Positions 17,201-27,757 of a stretch of DNA of 35,890 bases are shown here, piece by piece. How positions within the stretch are numbered: the first letter of the stretch is position 1; each line of letters begins with the position of its first letter. The notes under the pieces are model-generated. The model searched no databases. It was given only the letters and a program-made list of their open reading frames with translations, and was not told the origin of the DNA. The stretch lies in assembly GCA_937911525.1 (NCBI GenBank), contig CALDQK010000557.1, positions 1 to 35,890 of the forward strand, read 5' to 3'. Source of the stretch: an uncultured bacterium (lineage in GTDB: Bacteria; Planctomycetota; J058). Made by a program: the position numbers and the translations under genes.

Positions 17201-17857
17201 CTCGAGCACGCGCCGCGCGAGGGTCTGCTGGAGGCCGAGGGCCCGGCGTCCTGGGGGGCGCGCGAGGAGGTGGCCGAGGTCCTGGCGCGCGTGCAGGAGG
17301 CCTACGGGACCTCCGCGGCGGAGGCGGAGGTGGCCCGGGACATGGTGTTCCACACCCTGCGCCGCCCCCTCGACCTGGGAGAGGGCGTGAGCCTGCCCGG
17401 CTTCGCCAGCTGCCCCTCGCTCCAGGAGGCGAGCTTCCGCTTCCCGCTCCCCGAGCTGCAGGGCGTCGAGCTCGCGGCGGGTCGCCTCGCGCTGCGGCGC
17501 GGCTTCGTCTCGGGCGTGATCGACGAGGTCTTCCGCCACCCCGCCTCCCCCGGGGGCGAGCCCGCCCTGTGGTGCGCCGACTGGAAGAGCGACGTGCTGG
17601 AGGACTACTCGGCCGAGTCCATGAGGGCGCACGTGGAGAACGACTACGCCTATCAGCTCGCGCTCTACCTGGTCACGCTCAAGCGCCTGGCGCGGGTGGA
17701 GCAGCCCGAGGACCTCGGCCGCCTGGGCGGAATGCTCTACGTGTTCCTGCGCGCCTCGGGGCTGGCCGACCCGACGCCCAGCCTCGGCGTGTGCGTGATC
17801 CGCCCCAGCTGGGAGACGCTGCTCGCCTACGAGCGCGCCCTGGAGGAGATCGCCTAA
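14216..17857 (+). CDS. recB: Exodeoxyribonuclease V subunit beta (RecB helicase-nuclease)
   Basis: The protein has 1213 residues from the ATG overlapping the recC stop; the frame is open far upstream, but that part is antiparallel noise within recC. It is an SF1 3'-5' helicase with Walker A AAGTGKT (31-37), a motif II region FVNDEFQDAN (about 365-375), GDGRQSIYSWRGAD (about 408-421), a divergent motif V (TAYAAKGQGAA) and YVAITRAKAQ. The C-terminal nuclease has GVIDEVF (D1103) and ADWKSD (D1122, K1124), so the PD-(D/E)XK site appears intact, followed by YQLALYL. RecBCD resects double-strand ends for recombination and degrades foreign linear DNA. The stop overlaps the recD start (TAATG). Confidence 0.95.
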   Translation: MSEPVLWRHPKAELLARLSLAPASRVLISAAAGTGKTESTCQAAIAQLLEQGVAPESILIVAFNENAARESRARFREIVERLLGPPESEPPADADCFEITPSAQRVLAAALRAGPVIRTIHSWAGQVLEDHPLRAGVPLAAELVGRAGAFKRAFLGLLRGTLARDHAADLELWLSHRSLERLEVLLRRASDEHTSTLLRPALDHDAIAAALEEVAGTSRRTWTQLRRAIEDKQVIANWKTRNALRPILDSLPERARALADSGARLAPHDPSLVGDVSYVVSRLGANPPSGCGALLKRLEALRQLQVGLDAAAASLFTQPAREAYRETKRARNEIDYDDLLVLLDEALASPQGAALRQLVRQEVELFVNDEFQDANKLIYSYRQGELARGLIRPLWLEQGYPGRAVLCGDGRQSIYSWRGADVHASFLRAKQELQARGAVESLRRSYRATPRLVAAMNELFRQDASPAFFQGEIDYSEPMEVGRPGLRALGPAGQDVEPIRLLEVTTSSQRLRADELRAAVNLAIARRIHGLRSDDPITLVEDGREQPVGLDEVFVLTRGHRDAAEVARGLRSFDPPIPCVVQRSSGLFGTPEAADVLDLLAGLARPSDGRLRRRAFLTPFLAVPLERLPSLRELPADHPLLRRWYRWVDLAERDVSRLLALLVDESGLAARELLDGLEARSASVYRQVLEELRLQATRLAGGVSELLVSLEQLIAESSDDERQERFPVRQDASVPSVQIQTAYAAKGQGAALVLIAASGITGRSPKKDPTHVYRDPEEGEDDRPRYDRGDAPPQLELFVDEKGQRVLHVGNLDDAALALWQDSEREASTFLHYVAITRAKAQVVIPTVAWLEDEAEWLYPRLAGSYYEPLNECLRRLIADREADPGLRELVSCEEIAAEPEPAPPDPAQWEEGLASWSPPAHLLGPIDEGEGRSELRRAHRAQRVVSYSSLKRDLVEAGELPPPEAVDGASAAPAGIGRELLRGGKDTGNYLHALLEHAPREGLLEAEGPASWGAREEVAEVLARVQEAYGTSAAEAEVARDMVFHTLRRPLDLGEGVSLPGFASCPSLQEASFRFPLPELQGVELAAGRLALRRGFVSGVIDEVFRHPASPGGEPALWCADWKSDVLEDYSAESMRAHVENDYAYQLALYLVTLKRLARVEQPEDLGRLGGMLYVFLRASGLADPTPSLGVCVIRPSWETLLAYERALEEIA

Positions 17858-20016
17858 TGGCCAGCGCCGGTCGACTGAGCGCCCTCGGCGGGGTGGCCCG
17901 CCAGCGCGGCCTGCTCCCGCCCAAGGCGGCGCGCTTCGAGCAAGACCTCGAGCGCCTGGCCGAGCGCGTGGGGGACTTCGGCCTCGAGCCCGAGACCGTC
18001 CACCTCGCGCGCGAGCTGGTCGGCTTCCAGCCCAAGCTGGGCGGCACCGACGAGCGCTTCGCGGCGATCTGCCTCGTGGTCGCGAGCCTGATCGGCGAGG
18101 CGCAAGGCTGCACGCGCGTCCCGCTCCCGGGCGGCGCGCACGGGCTGGACTTCGTGGGCGAGACCCTCGCGGCGCTGCTCGCGCCGCGCGAGGGCGAAGA
18201 GGTCCCCGCCGAGCGCTCGCCGGCGGCCGTCGCACGCCAGCTCGAGCAGCTCCTCGCGGGGGAGTCGCTCAGCGCGCTGGTCGGCGCCCCCGGGGCCTTC
18301 GTGCCGCTGATCCGACACGAGGGCTGGCTCTCGCACCAGAAGCTGCGGGCCCAGGAGGGGCGCGTGGCCGAGCGGATCGGGCTCCGCCTGCGCGCTGAGC
18401 TGCCGGGCTACGAGCAGGCGCAGCTCGGCGAGGTGCTGGAGCAGGTGCTCGCCGCGCCCCCGCTCGTGGCGGGCGACGCGATCGCCCTCAGCCCCGAGCA
18501 GCAGCTCGCCCTGCTGACGCCCTTCGCAGGCGGACCTGGGGGCGGCGCCAGCGCCCTGAGCCTGATCGTCGGCCCGCCGGGGGCCGGCAAGACCTCAGCG
18601 CTGGCCGGCCTGCTGCGCTGCGCGGTGCGGCTCGGCTACGCGCCGAGCGAGATCGGCCTCGCCGCCCCCTCCGCCAAGGCCGCGGCCCGCATGGCCGAGG
18701 CGACCCGCGCCGCGCTCGAGGCGATCCCCGCGCGGAGCGAGCTGGACGAGCGCCTGCTGGCGGAGCTGCCCGAGGGGAAGACGCTCCACCGGCTCCTCGG
18801 CTGGAGCAAGGCGGGCCGGTTCCGCCACGCGGCCGACCGGCCCCTTCCGCTGCGACTGCTCGCGGTCGACGAGACCTCGATGCTCGAGCTGAGCGTCGCC
18901 GACGCGCTCTTCGCGGCGCTCCAGCCGGACACGCTCCTGATCCTGCTCGGCGACGCGGACCAGCTGCCCGCCGTCGGCGTGGGGGCCCTGCTGGCGCAGC
19001 TCGTCCCTCAGGTGACCACGACCGAGGTCCCCTGGCGGGGGCTGGTCAGCGCGGGCCTCCCCGAGGGCGACGCCGCCCCGACGGGCGCGCTGGAGCGAGT
19101 CACCCGCCGCCTGCCGGTCAGCTTCCGCGTCACGGAGGGCGGCGCGGGCGCGCACATTCTGGCGGTCGCCGAGGCGATCAACGCCGGCGACCCCGAGGCC
19201 CTGTTCGGCGACGCGGGTCCGGCGCGGATCACCCCGCGCAAGAAGCCCGCCCAGCTGGCCTTCTCCGGCGTCGAGGGCCTGCTCGAGCTCGGCGCAGGCG
19301 AGGGCGCGCTGGACCCCTTCTGGGAGCGCTTCTACCGCGAGTTCCTCCGCGGGGACGCCGAGCTCGCCGCCGCGATCGAGCGGATCTACCCGCTCGGCCC
19401 CAGCGGCGAGCTGCTCGCCGAGGGGCTCGGGCAGGCGCGCCGCGTCCTCGCCGCGCGCGCCCGCGCCAAGGTCCTCTGCGTGACCAACCTCCAGCGGGGC
19501 GTCGGCGTCGAGGCCGCCAACCGCGCGCTGCAGACGCGCCACCTCGCCCAGCTCGGGCTGCCCTCCTACGAGAGCTGGGCGCCAGGCATGCCGCTGCTCT
19601 GCGTCAAGAACACCTACGGCGTCTCGCCGCCGCTCTACAACGGCGACGCCGGGATCGTGCTGCGCTGCCAGAGCAAGCCCGACGCGCCACCTCGGCTGAT
19701 GGCCGTGTTCGAGCGGCGCGGCGCGCTGAGCGCCTTCGCGCGTCCGGCGCTGGCCGACCGGCTCCAGCCCGCCTGGGCGCTGAGCACCCACCGCGCGCAG
19801 GGCTCCGAAGCCGAGGTCGTGGCCCTGGTCCTCCCCCTGCGGCCGATCCCCCTCCTCTCGCGCCGGCTGCTCTACACCGCCGTGACGCGGGCCAAGCGCT
19901 CGGTCACCGTGGTCGGCGACCCCGCGGTCCTCAGCGCAGGCGTGCGGCGCACGCAGCCGCGCTGGTCCTCGCTGCGGGAGCGAGTGAGCGGCGCCGAGGA
20001 CCCTCCGTCCGCTTGA
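17857..20016 (+). CDS. recD: Exodeoxyribonuclease V subunit alpha (RecD helicase)
   Basis: The protein has 719 residues from the ATG overlapping the recB stop. The N-terminal domain (1 to about 205), which contacts RecC, is recognisable (LVGFQPKLGGTDERFAAI). The SF1 helicase core has Walker A GPPGAGKT (239-246), motif II AVDETSML (about 336-343), GDADQLPAVGVGALL (about 366-380), motif V/Va STHRAQGSEAEVV (about 644) and motif VI LLYTAVTRAKRSV. It supplies the 5'-3' motor of RecBCD. It is a little longer than the E. coli protein, with extra sequence around GPARITPRKKPAQLAFSGVEG in the middle. It is the last gene of the operon. Confidence 0.95.
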   Translation: MASAGRLSALGGVARQRGLLPPKAARFEQDLERLAERVGDFGLEPETVHLARELVGFQPKLGGTDERFAAICLVVASLIGEAQGCTRVPLPGGAHGLDFVGETLAALLAPREGEEVPAERSPAAVARQLEQLLAGESLSALVGAPGAFVPLIRHEGWLSHQKLRAQEGRVAERIGLRLRAELPGYEQAQLGEVLEQVLAAPPLVAGDAIALSPEQQLALLTPFAGGPGGGASALSLIVGPPGAGKTSALAGLLRCAVRLGYAPSEIGLAAPSAKAAARMAEATRAALEAIPARSELDERLLAELPEGKTLHRLLGWSKAGRFRHAADRPLPLRLLAVDETSMLELSVADALFAALQPDTLLILLGDADQLPAVGVGALLAQLVPQVTTTEVPWRGLVSAGLPEGDAAPTGALERVTRRLPVSFRVTEGGAGAHILAVAEAINAGDPEALFGDAGPARITPRKKPAQLAFSGVEGLLELGAGEGALDPFWERFYREFLRGDAELAAAIERIYPLGPSGELLAEGLGQARRVLAARARAKVLCVTNLQRGVGVEAANRALQTRHLAQLGLPSYESWAPGMPLLCVKNTYGVSPPLYNGDAGIVLRCQSKPDAPPRLMAVFERRGALSAFARPALADRLQPAWALSTHRAQGSEAEVVALVLPLRPIPLLSRRLLYTAVTRAKRSVTVVGDPAVLSAGVRRTQPRWSSLRERVSGAEDPPSA

Positions 20017-20073
20017 GGCCAGCGCGACGGCGAGGGGGACGCCGGCCCCCCTGACCCCCGTAGCCGACGTGAG

Positions 20074-20109
20074 CCCTCGCTGAGCGCTCGATTGCGAGGC
20101 TTGCGAGGG
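20074..20109 (+). repeat. Inverted repeat after recD, possible terminator
   Basis: CCCTCGC (20074-20080) and GCGAGGG (20103-20109) pair across 22 bases, which themselves contain the palindrome GAGCGCTC. It lies in the 192-bp gap between recD and the MgtC-like gene, where no gene was seen. No T-run follows. A shorter GGGGG/CCCCC pair lies at 20034-20051. Confidence 0.3.
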
Positions 20110-20208
20110 GGCTGGTGATTGAGCCCCTGGGGCCACCTGCCCTCGACGTCCAGTTCCAACCATGGTGGCGCGCGTGGCGAGGGCCTCTCTCGCTGCTACT
20201 CTGGAAGC

Positions 20209-21642
20209 ATGACGGCGACCGAGGAGCTGACCCGGTGCGCGGTCGCCCTCCTCCTGGGCACGCTCGTCGGGCTCGAGCGACAGGCGCGCCTGGAGGTCGG
20301 CGCCCGCTTCGACGCGAACGCGTCGGGCGAGATCCCCTTGGGGTCGCCGCCGGACACGCAGCCGGCTCCTGAGGCTGTTGGGAGCCAGGCGGGCCCGGGC
20401 GACTCGGGCGCCTTCCCGCGCGTCCCTGACTCCGAGCAGGCGACCGGCGTGCGCACCTTCGCGCTCCTGGCCCTGGTCGGGGCGCTCAGCGCGCTCTCCA
20501 GCTCGACCTGGGTCCTGCCCGTGGGCTTCCTCGCCGTCAGCGGGCTCCTGATCGCCAGCTACGTGATCGCCGCCGAGCACGGCGACCTCGGCCTGACGAG
20601 CAAGGTCGCCGCCTTGATCGTGTTCCTGGTCGGCGCCCTCTGCGGCCAGGGCGAGACGACGCTGGCCTCCGCCGCGGCGATCGGCGTGGCCTTCCTGCTC
20701 TCCCACAAGCAGCGGCTGCACCGCTTCGCGCGCAAGCTGCGCCAGCAGGACGTCGAGGCCGTGGTCAAGTTCGCGGCCGTGAGCGTGATCGTGCTCCCCT
20801 TGCTGCCCACCGAGCCGGTGTCGATCGCGAGCTGGTTCTCCAAGGGCGAGCCCGACCCCGACAGCCTCCTGGCCGCCCTGACCCTCGACCTGCGCAAGGT
20901 GTGGTGGATGGTCGTCCTGATCTCCTCGATCTCCTTCGCGGGCTACCTGACCAGCAAGCTCCTCGGCGCCCACCGCGGGCTGCTCGTCACGAGCGCGGTC
21001 GGGGGCCTCGTCTCCTCGACCGCGGTCTCGGTCACCTACGCCGACCGCAGCCACGAGGCGCCGCAGCTGACCGCTCAGCTGGCCAAGGGGATCCTGATCG
21101 CCAACTTGATCATGCCCCTGCGCGTGCTGGTCGTCCTGCTCGTGGTCGCCCCTCGGCTCGTCCCCTGGCTGGCGGCCCCGATGCTCTTGACCTCCCTGGC
21201 CGGCGGTCTCGCAGCGCTCGTGATCCACCTCCGCGATCGAGAGAGCGCGGCCGACGACGCCGACGTCGACCTGCGCAACCCCTTCGAGCTGGCCCCAGCG
21301 CTCCAGTTCGGCGCCCTCTTCGCCCTGATCCTGCTCCTGGCCCACGTCCTCGAGGGCAGCCTGGGCGAGAAGGCGCTCTACGGCCTGGCCCTGGCCAGCG
21401 GCTTGACCGACGTCGACGCGATCAACCTCGCCACGGCCGAGCTGGTCGAGAAAGGCCAGGCGACCCACCTGGCCGGGACCCTGATGATCACCCTGGCCGT
21501 CCTGAGCAACACGGCCTTCAAGGGGGCCGTGGTCGTGTTCCGCGGCGCCCGACAGCTGCGCGTCCTCGGCGTGCTGGCCTTCGGCGGAATGCTCCTGGCG
21601 GCCCTGGCGGGCCTGGCCGCGGTCTGGCTCTGGGTCAGCTAG
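20209..21642 (+). CDS. MgtC/SapB-DUF4010 family membrane protein
   Basis: The protein has 477 residues from ATG 20209. It is a polytopic membrane protein of about a dozen hydrophobic segments. The N-terminal part has the MgtC/SapB pattern (ALLLGTLVGLERQ, then GVRTFALLALVGAL), followed by the DUF4010 part (TSAVGGLVSSTAVSVTYADRS; ALASGLTDVDAINLATAEL). The loop between GLERQ and GVRTF is longer than usual (about 40 residues, rich in Pro, Gly and Asp). MgtC-type proteins are linked to magnesium stress and virulence; the DUF4010 proteins lack a proven transport substrate. The stop codon lies inside a hairpin shared with the convergent pps gene, 10 bp away. Confidence 0.88.
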   Translation: MTATEELTRCAVALLLGTLVGLERQARLEVGARFDANASGEIPLGSPPDTQPAPEAVGSQAGPGDSGAFPRVPDSEQATGVRTFALLALVGALSALSSSTWVLPVGFLAVSGLLIASYVIAAEHGDLGLTSKVAALIVFLVGALCGQGETTLASAAAIGVAFLLSHKQRLHRFARKLRQQDVEAVVKFAAVSVIVLPLLPTEPVSIASWFSKGEPDPDSLLAALTLDLRKVWWMVVLISSISFAGYLTSKLLGAHRGLLVTSAVGGLVSSTAVSVTYADRSHEAPQLTAQLAKGILIANLIMPLRVLVVLLVVAPRLVPWLAAPMLLTSLAGGLAALVIHLRDRESAADDADVDLRNPFELAPALQFGALFALILLLAHVLEGSLGEKALYGLALASGLTDVDAINLATAELVEKGQATHLAGTLMITLAVLSNTAFKGAVVVFRGARQLRVLGVLAFGGMLLAALAGLAAVWLWVS

Positions 21643-21652
21643 CAGCGAGCCG

Positions 21653-21660
<8 letters not shown>
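21635..21660. terminator. Bidirectional hairpin spanning both convergent stop codons
   Basis: TCAGCTAGC (21635-21643) and GCTAGCTGA (21652-21660) pair perfectly (9 bp) around an 8-base loop. The plus-strand stop TAG (21640-21642) lies in one arm and the minus-strand stop of pps (21653-21655) in the other. The hairpin thus serves as coding end and putative terminator for both genes. There is no T-run on either side. Confidence 0.55.
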
Positions 21661-24043
<2,383 letters not shown>

Positions 24044-24201
24044 GGGTCCTCCCGGGGTCGCCCCCACGCAGGAAGCTAGCGCTTCGGCGCCTCCCCTGCT
24101 CGGAGCGACCAGAGGACTACCTAGCGCTGGAGCGAGCGCGCCGCGCAGGCGCGGCTATCCTCCGGCGCGCGGCGGGTGCGTCGCGAGTCGAGAGGTCGCC
24201 G

Positions 24202-24621
24202 ATGTCGAGCAGGTGGGCGAACACGAGCGGCCGGGTCGCGGTCCTGGTCCTGGCGTGGGTGCTGGCCCAAGCCGCGAGCGGCTGCGGCACCTTCCTGTCC
24301 TGGGGCGCGGGACAGGTGCCCAAGGCCAAGGCCTATCACCCGCGCACGGACCTGATCTACAGCGGCGTCCGCACCGACGCCGACTTCCTGCTCCACGATC
24401 CGACGATCCTGTTCAAGGTCCTCTCGGCCCTCGACCTGCCCTTCAGCTTCGTGTTCGACACGATCGCTTTTCCCGTTACGGGGGTCCTGCGCCTCTTCGC
24501 CGAGCGCGAGTGGTTCCGCCTCGACGAGGACGAGCTGCGCGACCTGGCCGAGACCCACGAGGACGAGGACGTGCGCGCCGGCGCCCGCGGCGAGCTCGAG
24601 CGCCGCGCCCGGACCCGCTGA
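24202..24621 (+). CDS. YceK/YidQ-like (DUF1375) small lipoprotein
   Basis: The protein has 139 residues from ATG 24202. The N-terminal signal ends in the lipobox AASGC (Cys about 28), so it is a lipoprotein. The middle has YSGVRTDADFLL and LSALDLPFSFVFDTIAFPVTG, the hallmark of the YceK/YidQ (DUF1375) family. The family function is unknown. The C-terminus is an acidic, charged tail (DEDELRDLAETHEDEDV). It lies 158 bp from the divergent pps start and is convergent with the PPC lipoprotein gene, with a 10-bp gap that overlaps a GCGCTAGCGC palindrome (24629-24638). Confidence 0.8.
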   Translation: MSSRWANTSGRVAVLVLAWVLAQAASGCGTFLSWGAGQVPKAKAYHPRTDLIYSGVRTDADFLLHDPTILFKVLSALDLPFSFVFDTIAFPVTGVLRLFAEREWFRLDEDELRDLAETHEDEDVRAGARGELERRARTR

Positions 24622-24631
24622 ACTCGTCGCG

Positions 24632-25144
24632 CTAGCGCCGCTCGACGCTCAGCTCGTCGTAGGTCGTGACCGGGTCCGGCTTGCGCGTGAAGCGGAGGTC
24701 GTCGAGCGCCACGAGCACGATCTCGGCCGTGGTGTAGACCGCGGAGCCCTCGAGCAGGTGCCCGCTGAGGGTCTTGCCCTCCCCGTCGGAGACCGAAATG
24801 TGCAGGTGCCCGCCGCCGGGCTCGAGGGTCCCGACCAGCGACACGATCTCGAAGTGGCCCTGGAGCTTGGTCGCCTCCTCGCGGTTGGCGTAGCGGATCG
24901 TGACGTCGGTCAGGCTGCCCACGCAGGTCACGACCCCGGCCGCGCTCAGGCCGTGCTCGTCGACCGCGCGCCGGAGCTCCTGGGTCAGGTCCTGGCCCGG
25001 GCTGAGCCGCAGCGCCAGGTGGCGAATCTGGCGCGACTCGCCGGGACCCAACTCGGGCTGCGGTGCGCTCGCGGCGCCACCCTGGCAGCCGAGCAGCGCC
25101 GAGACCGCGAGTCCAAGCAAGAGCAGGCGAAGCGAATGAGTCAC
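24632..25144 (-). CDS. PPC (DUF296) domain lipoprotein
   Basis: The protein has 170 residues from GTG 25144, with GGGGAGG at good spacing. The N-terminus is a lipoprotein signal (LLLLGLAVSALLGCQGG, Cys about 20). The rest is one PPC/PCC (DUF296) domain: RHLALRLSPGQDLTQELRRAV, AAGVVTCVGSL, then GGHLHISVSDGEGKTLSGHLLEG with the metal-site-like histidines, and AVYTTAEIVLVAL. In bacteria PPC proteins are usually cytoplasmic, and the domain is better known from plant AT-hook proteins. Export and lipid anchoring is therefore odd and argues against DNA binding here. The function is unknown. Confidence 0.82.
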   Translation of the reverse strand: MTHSLRLLLLGLAVSALLGCQGGAASAPQPELGPGESRQIRHLALRLSPGQDLTQELRRAVDEHGLSAAGVVTCVGSLTDVTIRYANREEATKLQGHFEIVSLVGTLEPGGGHLHISVSDGEGKTLSGHLLEGSAVYTTAEIVLVALDDLRFTRKPDPVTTYDELSVERR

Positions 25145-25373
25145 GAATCCTCCCCAGAGAGGGTCGCGAGCGTGGCCCTCTTGCGGCGGATCCTATCCAG
25201 CAGACCCGGGGTCGGGATCGTCGCTCAGGCGTTCGGACCAGTAGGCAGGCTTGCGACTGGTGTGCGCCACTAGCGGGCGAAAGGCAACAGGGAAGCGCTA
25301 CCGACGCTGGTCCGCGACTCGATTGGGATATACCCTTCGCGGCTCGTTTCAGACCTCCACGCGTGGGGATTCC

Positions 25374-26468
25374 ATGGCCGTCAGCGTCGGAATCGTCGGG
25401 CTGCCCAACGTCGGCAAGTCCACCATCTTCAACGCCCTCACCAAGGCAGGCGCCCAGAGCGCCAACTACCCCTTCTGCACGGTCGATCCGAACGTGGGCG
25501 TGGTGCCGGTCCCCGACCCGCGGCTCGAGACGATCCGCGGGTTCATCGAGAGCCAGAAGATCATCAAGGCCACCGTCGATATCGTCGATATCGCGGGCCT
25601 GGTCCGGGGCGCGTCCAAGGGCGAGGGCCTGGGGAACAAGTTCCTGGCCAACATTCGCGAGACCGACGCGATCCTGATGGTCGTGCGCTGCTTCGTGAAC
25701 GACGACGTGATCCACGTCGACGGCTCGGTCGATCCGCTGCGCGATATCGAGACGATCGAGCTCGAGCTGATCCTGGCCGACGTCGCGGCCATGGAGAAGC
25801 GGCTCAAGCGGCTCGAGAGCAACGCGCGCGGCAACCGGGACGGCGGCAAGGCCAAGCTCGCCGTCGCCGAGAAGATCATTCCCCACCTCAACGAGGGCAA
25901 CCCGGTCCGGACCCTCGAGCTGAGCGACGAGGAGAAGGCCCTCGCCAAGGACTTCTTCCTCCTGACCGACAAGCCCGTCCTCTACTGCTGCAACGTGGGC
26001 GAGGGCGATATCCCCGACGGGAACGAGCTCTCGGCCAAGGTCGCCGAGTACGCCGCCGGCGTCGGGAGCGAGACCGTGATCGTGTGCGGCGCGATCGAGG
26101 AGGAGCTGAGCAACGTCGAGGGCGAGGACCAGGACGAGCTGCTCGAGGCCTACGGGCTGGAGGAGCCGGCCCTCAACTCGCTGACCCGCGGCTGCTACAA
26201 GCTGCTCGGCCTGCGCTCCTACTTCACCGCCGGCCCCAAGGAGATCCGCGCCTGGACGATCCGCGCGGGCGACACGGCCCCCAAGGCAGCGGCCGTGATC
26301 CACGACGACTTCGAGCGCGGGTTCATCCGCGCGCAGGTCTACACCCTGGCCGACCTCGAGGAGCACAAGACCGAGGCCGCGATCAAGGCCGCCGGCAAGC
26401 TGCGCTCCGAGGGCAAGACCTACGTGATGCAGGACGGGGACATCGTCCACTTCCTGTTCAACGTCTAG
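25374..26468 (+). CDS. ychF: Redox-regulated ATPase/GTPase YchF (Obg family)
   Basis: The protein has 364 residues from ATG 25374, the normal YchF length. It has the P-loop GLPNVGKST (8-16), NYPFCTVDPNVGVV, DIAGLVRGASKGEGLGNKFL (switch II) and NVGEGD, which gives the NxxE that makes YchF ATP-preferring instead of the NKxD of true GTPases. The C-terminal TGS domain is FTAGPKEIRAWTI to KTYVMQDGDIVHFLFNV. YchF binds ribosomes and modulates translation and oxidative-stress responses. It is convergent with the minus-strand cassette, with 12 bp between. Confidence 0.96.
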   Translation: MAVSVGIVGLPNVGKSTIFNALTKAGAQSANYPFCTVDPNVGVVPVPDPRLETIRGFIESQKIIKATVDIVDIAGLVRGASKGEGLGNKFLANIRETDAILMVVRCFVNDDVIHVDGSVDPLRDIETIELELILADVAAMEKRLKRLESNARGNRDGGKAKLAVAEKIIPHLNEGNPVRTLELSDEEKALAKDFFLLTDKPVLYCCNVGEGDIPDGNELSAKVAEYAAGVGSETVIVCGAIEEELSNVEGEDQDELLEAYGLEEPALNSLTRGCYKLLGLRSYFTAGPKEIRAWTIRAGDTAPKAAAVIHDDFERGFIRAQVYTLADLEEHKTEAAIKAAGKLRSEGKTYVMQDGDIVHFLFNV

Positions 26469-26480
26469 AGGCCGAGGCCC

Positions 26481-27059
26481 TCAATCCAGGTAGGGGTCCA
26501 ATCGCTCGGCTAGCCACGAGTCGAGCCCCCCAGTCGTGGCGAGTGTCAGAGCGGCTGTCTCATGGTCGTACGTGTAGACAGCGTCCCAATCGTGGCCGAG
26601 CCAACCGTCCAGCTCTCCGCCGAAGTCGTAGAAAGGCGTGAAGCTCGCGAGGGCCTCGTCCTCCTCGGCGAGGTCGCAGCGTAGTTGGTCACTGCTAGAT
26701 AAATCCAGCCAGCTGGCTCCGCTCGGCGTTCCGAGCAGGCCAAGCGTCTCTACGAGGCTCACGACACGAGGAGAGAACTCAACCGCCAGGCCTGCTGGGC
26801 ACCCCGCAGGGGGCTCGAACATGAGGAGATCTCCGCGAGCTGGCTGAACGAGGAGCCGAAGCCCGAGCGGTCCCTCGAAAAGGCCTAGCTCGGAGTGCTC
26901 CAAGCGGCTCGCGAGCGGATGCGGGGCACGGATCTGGAGCTGACGCACCAGTTCGAGACCTGCATTCGATCCGCACTCGAGCAGAGCCTGCCAGGCAGGG
27001 GGAACACGAGCGGCGGGCAGCTCTGCCGGACGCAGGTGCAGGTATGCGGGAACCTGCAT
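26481..27059 (-). CDS. Possible SUKH/SMI1-like immunity protein
   Basis: The protein has 192 residues from ATG 27059; the frame is open further upstream, but that part is antisense to the neighbouring gene. I do not recognise it firmly. The end (FTPFYDFGGELDGWLGHDWDAVYTYDHET, then LDSWLAERLDPYLD) resembles the SUKH/SMI1 pattern, in which a polar beta-hairpin, a Vy.ydhe strand and an F..WL helix close the fold. The gene is visibly more AT-rich than its surroundings, has no signal peptide and no membrane segment, and lies 17 bp downstream of a glycine-rich membrane protein. Together these suggest an immunity partner in a toxin cassette. An unrelated hypothetical protein is possible. Confidence 0.5.
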   Translation of the reverse strand: MQVPAYLHLRPAELPAARVPPAWQALLECGSNAGLELVRQLQIRAPHPLASRLEHSELGLFEGPLGLRLLVQPARGDLLMFEPPAGCPAGLAVEFSPRVVSLVETLGLLGTPSGASWLDLSSSDQLRCDLAEEDEALASFTPFYDFGGELDGWLGHDWDAVYTYDHETAALTLATTGGLDSWLAERLDPYLD

Positions 27060-27076
27060 GGGCTCGCCCCAGTTGC

Positions 27077-27757
27077 CTACTGCCCCAGAGCGCCCAGCGC
27101 CTGCAGGGCGCCGCGGCGGGGTGGCCCGCGGGGGGCGGCGGGCTCGAGCTCGGCGCGCTCGCGCGCGACCTCGGCGTCTTCGTCGACCTCGACGGGGGGC
27201 TGCTCGCCCTCGAGGGCGCGCCGCACGCCGGCGCCCGTGCCGGGGGCTCGACCGGCCGAGGCGCCGATCAGGGTGCTGCGGATCACGCCGCTGCGGATCA
27301 AGCCGCTGCCCGTGCTCGGTCGGGCGGAGCCAATGAACTCGCCGACCGCCGTCTTGGGGGCGCCTGCCGCGAACACGCTCGGGAGCACCCGCTTGCCCAC
27401 CGACTCGAAGGCCTTGCCGCCGCCGAGCGAGACCAGGCCGACCCCCGCGCCGACCGCGGTCGAGGTGACCACGCCTTCGTGGAGCGGGCGCTCGTTCATG
27501 ACGTTGTCGGCGGCCTGCTCGACCCCGCCGCCCGCGGCCCCGCCGAGGGCGAAGGCGCCGGCCTGCCGGGCCAGGGTCGCCCCGGCGACCGTGCTCGCGC
27601 CGAGGGTCGCCGTGGTCACCGCGCCCGCCACCGCTCCGCCGAGGGCAGCCAGGAGCACGTGCTCCATCTTGACCGGCTTGCGGGTGACCACGGCCATGGC
27701 CACGACCGCCAGAGCGGCGAAGGTGCCGCCCGCCAGGGCTCCGATCAGAATGTGCAT
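27077..27757 (-). CDS. Glycine/alanine-rich membrane protein resembling the pre-toxin region of polymorphic toxins
   Basis: The protein has 226 residues from ATG 27757. A first hydrophobic helix (MHILIGALAGGTFAALAVV) is followed by several glycine-zipper-like hydrophobic stretches (LLAALGGAVAGAVTTATLGAS; LARQAGAFALGGAAGGGVEQ; VTSTAVGAGVGLVSLGG). The last 70 residues are polar and charged, with no domain I can name. Such AGAxxG segments with ...NERPLHEGVV between them are common just before the toxin domain of large polymorphic toxins, but here there is no long upstream carrier. It forms a two-gene unit with the downstream SUKH-like gene. It may be an orphan toxin module or simply a membrane protein; no toxic activity can be read from the sequence. 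Confidence 0.6.
   Translation of the reverse strand: MHILIGALAGGTFAALAVVAMAVVTRKPVKMEHVLLAALGGAVAGAVTTATLGASTVAGATLARQAGAFALGGAAGGGVEQAADNVMNERPLHEGVVTSTAVGAGVGLVSLGGGKAFESVGKRVLPSVFAAGAPKTAVGEFIGSARPSTGSGLIRSGVIRSTLIGASAGRAPGTGAGVRRALEGEQPPVEVDEDAEVARERAELEPAAPRGPPRRGALQALGALGQ

Noticed and set aside
10707-20016. RecBCD considered as part of the defence island
   Set aside because: It lies to the right of the tRNA fragment and terminator, has the composition of core genes and standard gene order, so it is better seen as the housekeeping recombination complex.
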